A DNA stretch of 64,000 nt from JAWKIJ01 sp041394325. GTDB lineage: Bacteria; Actinomycetota; Acidimicrobiia; Acidimicrobiales; Microtrichaceae. Below, in pieces: positions 61,693 to 64,000 of this stretch. How positions within the stretch are numbered: the first letter of the stretch is position 1; each line of letters begins with the position of its first letter. The notes beneath the pieces are model-generated. The model made no database searches. It saw only the letters and a list, made by a program, of their open reading frames with translations, and was not told where the DNA came from. The stretch lies in contig JAWKIJ010000001.1 of NCBI GenBank assembly GCA_041394325.1, forward strand, positions 248,001-312,000, given 5' to 3'. A program made the translations under genes and the position numbers.

Positions 61693-62990
61693 GTGCCACG
61701 ACGCCCAACCAGCCCCGTCGATCCGCTGCGCCGTTTCGGCCCGTTGCGTTCCTTCCTCGCGACCGAGTCGGCCGGAGCGGTCCTTTTGGCGATCGCCGCG
61801 TTCGCTGCGCTGGTGGCGGCGAACAGTCCGCTCGCCGACCGTTACTCCGAACTGTTCGACACCCCGATCCGCCTGAGCGTCGGTTCGGCTCACCTGGGGT
61901 TGAGCACCCGAGGGTGGATCAACGACGGACTGATGGCGCTGTTCTTCCTGGTCGCCGGGATGGAGATCAAGCGGGAACTGGTCGAGGGCGAGTTGGTGTC
62001 GTGGAGGCGCGCCGCACTGCCCGCGCTCGCGGCGATCGGTGGCATGGTGGTTCCCGCCCTGTTGTTCGCCGCGTTCACCGTCGGCCGTCCCGGAGGCCAC
62101 GCGTGGGGTGTGCCGATGGCCACCGACATCGCACTCGCGCTCGGTGTGCTCGCGGCGCTCGGACGGCGTGTGACACCCGGGGCGAAGGTGTTCCTGCTCG
62201 CGTTGGCGATCGTCGACGACCTGGGGGCGATCCTGCTCATCGCGTTCGTGTACAGCACAGGTGTCCACTGGGTCCCCCTGTTGGGCGCATCGGTGGTGGC
62301 CGCGATCGTGTTCGGACTCGCCAGGATCCGCGAGCACTGGACGATCGGCTTCGTCGTCCTCGGCGTGCTGCTGTGGCTTCTGCTCCACGAGGCGGGAGTA
62401 CACGCGACGATGGCGGGGGTGGTCATGGGCCTTGCGGTACCCGCCCGACCGCGCGCGTCGTGGACCTGGTCGACGAGACCGATGCGTCGACGCCGCGCTC
62501 GGTACACGACGCCGCGGTCGTGGTCGAGGCGGCACGCCGTTCGGTCTCCCGACTGGAATGGCTGGAACACGGTCTCCACCCGTGGTCGAGCCTGCTGGTG
62601 GTGCCGCTGTTCGCGTTCGCGAACGCCGGCATCGCCGTCGGCCCCTCGTCGGTCGGCGACGCCGCCCACTCACCGCTTGCGTGGGGGATCGCGGCGGGCC
62701 TCGTGGTGGGAAAGCCCCTCGGGATCGCGGCCACCGTGGGTTTGGGACGGCGGCTCGGCCTCGTCGCACCGGAGGGGCTCGACGGGCCACGACTGGTGGG
62801 GATCGGCATGCTGGGTGGGATCGGCTTCACCGTGTCGACCCTGGTGGCGGACCTGTCGCTGAGCGGTCCGCTGCTGGAGGAGGCCAAGCTCTCGGTGCTC
62901 GCGGCGTCGCTCACCTCGGCGGCTCTGGGGGTTGCAGTGCTGCGCAGAGGTACGACGGGCGCCGCTCACCCTGAGGAGTCGCCGACCGCG
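61693..62990 (+). pseudogene. nhaA: Na+/H+ antiporter NhaA, one frame shift
   Basis: The GTG at 61693 gives VPRRPTSPVDPLRRFGPLRS, and the first frame carries AGMEIKRELVEGEL, GVPMATDIALALGVLAALGR and LALAIVDDLGAILLIAFVYS with the transport Asp pair. Near 62444 the frame changes, and the next frame contains WLEHGLHPWSSLLVVPLFAF, NAGIAVGPS, VVGKPLGIAATVGL and GGIGFTVSTLVADLSL. Restoring one C in a C run joins the two. The second frame stays open to 63245, antisense to the MBL gene, but homology ends near 62990. NhaA exports sodium in exchange for protons. Confidence 0.88.
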
Positions 62991-62993
62991 ACG

Positions 62994-63623
62994 TCACGGC
63001 TCGGGAGGCCGGTGGATCAGCTCCTCCACGAGGGGACGTTCCGCCCCGATGGTGGTCGACTCGCCGTGGCCGGTGTGCACCACTGTGTGGTCGGGCAGGC
63101 ACAACAGCCGCTCCCGGATGCTTCGGAGGATCGTCGGTCGGTCCGAGTAGCTGCGCCCGGTGGCCCCGGGTCCGCCGCAGAACAGCGTGTCTCCGCTGAA
63201 CAGCGTGGCCGACCGTTCGTCGTACAGGCAACAGCACCCCGGTGAGTGGCCCGGGGTGTGGACGAGGCCGAGGGTGTGGCCGCCCACACGGACCGTGTCA
63301 CCGTCGGTGAGGTCGGCGTCGGGTTGGCGGTCGGGGTAGACGACGTCCCACAGCATCGAGTCGGCCGGATGCAACGCGATGGGGGCGTCCACCGCCTCGG
63401 CGAGTGCGACGGCCGCGTTGATGTGGTCGTTGTGTCCGTGGGTGCACAGGATCTGCTGCACGGACCGGCCCGCCACCGCGTCGAGGATCGGCTCGTGGTC
63501 GTGCGCCGCGTCGATCACGACCACCTCACGGTCGTCGCCAACGATCCAGACGTTGTTGGTGACCTCGAAGTCCTGCCCGTCGAGGCGGAAGACGCCGTCG
63601 GTTCGCACGAGTTCGACCGCCAT
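62994..63623 (-). CDS. MBL-fold metallo-hydrolase next to alcohol dehydrogenase
   Basis: This ~209-residue protein starts at ATG 63623, overlapping the alcohol dehydrogenase stop as TGATG-type coupling. It has the beta-lactamase-fold metal motif ILCTHGHNDHINAAVALAEA, plus HTPGHSPGCCCLYDERSATL and FSGDTLFCGGPGATGRSYSD. Homologues are glyoxalase II-like thioesterases. In mycobacteria a similar gene lies beside the S-(hydroxymethyl)mycothiol dehydrogenase gene (mscR), suggesting S-formylmycothiol hydrolysis here; that is inferred. Confidence 0.86.
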   Translation of the reverse strand: MAVELVRTDGVFRLDGQDFEVTNNVWIVGDDREVVVIDAAHDHEPILDAVAGRSVQQILCTHGHNDHINAAVALAEAVDAPIALHPADSMLWDVVYPDRQPDADLTDGDTVRVGGHTLGLVHTPGHSPGCCCLYDERSATLFSGDTLFCGGPGATGRSYSDRPTILRSIRERLLCLPDHTVVHTGHGESTTIGAERPLVEELIHRPPEP

Positions 63624-64000
63624 CACCACACCACCACGGATCGCAGCACTTCACCCGCCTGCATCCGGGTGAAGGCCTGTTCGACGTCGGTCAGCGCGAT
63701 CTCCTCGGAGACGAAGCGGTCGAGGTCGAGCCGGCCCTGCAGGTAGAGGTCGATCAGCATCGGGAAGTCGCGCTCGGGCAGGCAGTCGCCGTACCACGAG
63801 GACTTCAGCGCCCCGCCTCGGCCGAACACCTCGAGGAACGGCAGCTCGATGGTCATCTCCGGTCGCGGTACTCCGACGAGTACGACGGTGCCGGCGAGGT
63901 CGCGGGCCTCGAAGCACTGCCGGTACACCGACGGACTGCCGACGGCGTCGATGCACACGTCGGCACCGAACCCGCCGGTCGCCGCCTTGATCGCGGCGAC
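63623..64000 (-). CDS. Zinc-type alcohol dehydrogenase, C-terminal part, MscR-like
   Basis: This is the C-terminal 125 residues of a medium-chain dehydrogenase entering from the right edge. It shows the coenzyme-domain end (GGFGADVCIDAVGSPSVYRQ, AGTVVLVGVPRPEMTIELPF, FGRGGALKSSWYGDCLPERD) and the family C-terminus (LTDVEQAFTRMQAGEVLRSV). The KSSWYGDC segment resembles NDMA/mycothiol-dependent alcohol dehydrogenases. Paired with an MBL hydrolase, it may oxidise the formaldehyde-mycothiol adduct. The zinc-binding N-terminal half lies outside the window. Confidence 0.85.
   Translation of the reverse strand, partial: VAAIKAATGGFGADVCIDAVGSPSVYRQCFEARDLAGTVVLVGVPRPEMTIELPFLEVFGRGGALKSSWYGDCLPERDFPMLIDLYLQGRLDLDRFVSEEIALTDVEQAFTRMQAGEVLRSVVVW

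Noticed and set aside
59102..61876. 924-codon open frame on the plus strand opposite the CocE/NonD gene
   Set aside because: Its composition is that of an antisense frame and it overlaps a clear hydrolase; it also has no ribosome-binding site.

Overview
The window is high-GC, densely coded bacterial DNA with an actinobacterial character. Evidence for this is the ClpX N-terminus that closely resembles actinobacterial ClpX, two unlinked clpP genes, a 13E12-type DUF222/HNH gene, and a right-edge pair resembling the mycothiol-dependent formaldehyde dehydrogenase locus. Together with a contiguous mre-mrd-rodA cluster this suggests a rod-forming actinobacterium, perhaps of the Acidimicrobiia. That placement is an inference; no rRNA gene is present to confirm it.

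Region 1 (1-16985, all minus strand) is a housekeeping block. In transcription order it runs: a small unknown protein, trigger factor, ClpP1, ClpX, FolC, a Flp-pilin-like Thr-rich surface protein, Ndk, MreB-MreC-MreD-PBP2-RodA, a paired radical-SAM enzyme and DUF2344 protein, RNase E/G, and ribosomal protein L21. It links chaperone and proteolysis, cell-wall elongation, and rRNA or mRNA processing.

Region 2 (17162-28608) carries five tRNA genes (Pro, Gly, Arg, His, Lys), a DUF1501/DUF1800 export pair, MtfA peptidase, truncated haemoglobin, the GlnB-Amt nitrogen pair, a fatty-acid hydroxylase-like membrane protein, and a tight three-gene operon of secreted proteins (cupredoxin, parallel beta-helix, DUF1996).

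Region 3 (28670-48919) mixes metabolism and translation: a glycosyltransferase, a second hydroxylase, glutamine cyclotransferase, a TrmA/RumA-type RNA methyltransferase, SerB, PrmA, Rpe, ClpP2, a universal stress protein, a thiolase/DUF35 pair, an RDD protein, an in-frame RdgB-GalT fusion, RNase PH, MurI, a cysteine synthase family protein, ArfB, a JAMM peptidase and SmpB.

Region 4 (48920-57824) contains a lipase, a broken DUF222/HNH gene, the tmRNA gene (ssrA), a persulfide-detoxification cluster (small Cys-rich protein, TauE/SafE exporter, persulfide dioxygenase-rhodanese, thioredoxin) sharing a 6-4-6 palindromic operator, and an SPFH/zinc-ribbon/small-membrane-protein operon.

Region 5 (57850-64000) holds a second copy of a perfect 27-bp inverted-repeat element, a polytopic membrane protein, a CocE/NonD hydrolase, NhaA, an MBL-fold hydrolase and a partial zinc-type alcohol dehydrogenase.

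Ten otherwise well-conserved genes contain one or more single-base frame breaks, most of them a missing base in a G/C run. This pattern looks more like residual sequence error than gene decay. Many adjacent gene pairs overlap by four bases (GTGA or ATGA), indicating translational coupling. No intergenic stretch exceeds about 300 bases; the longest, 24458-24700 upstream of amt and 51189-51430 upstream of ssrA, hold no recognisable gene and presumably carry promoters.
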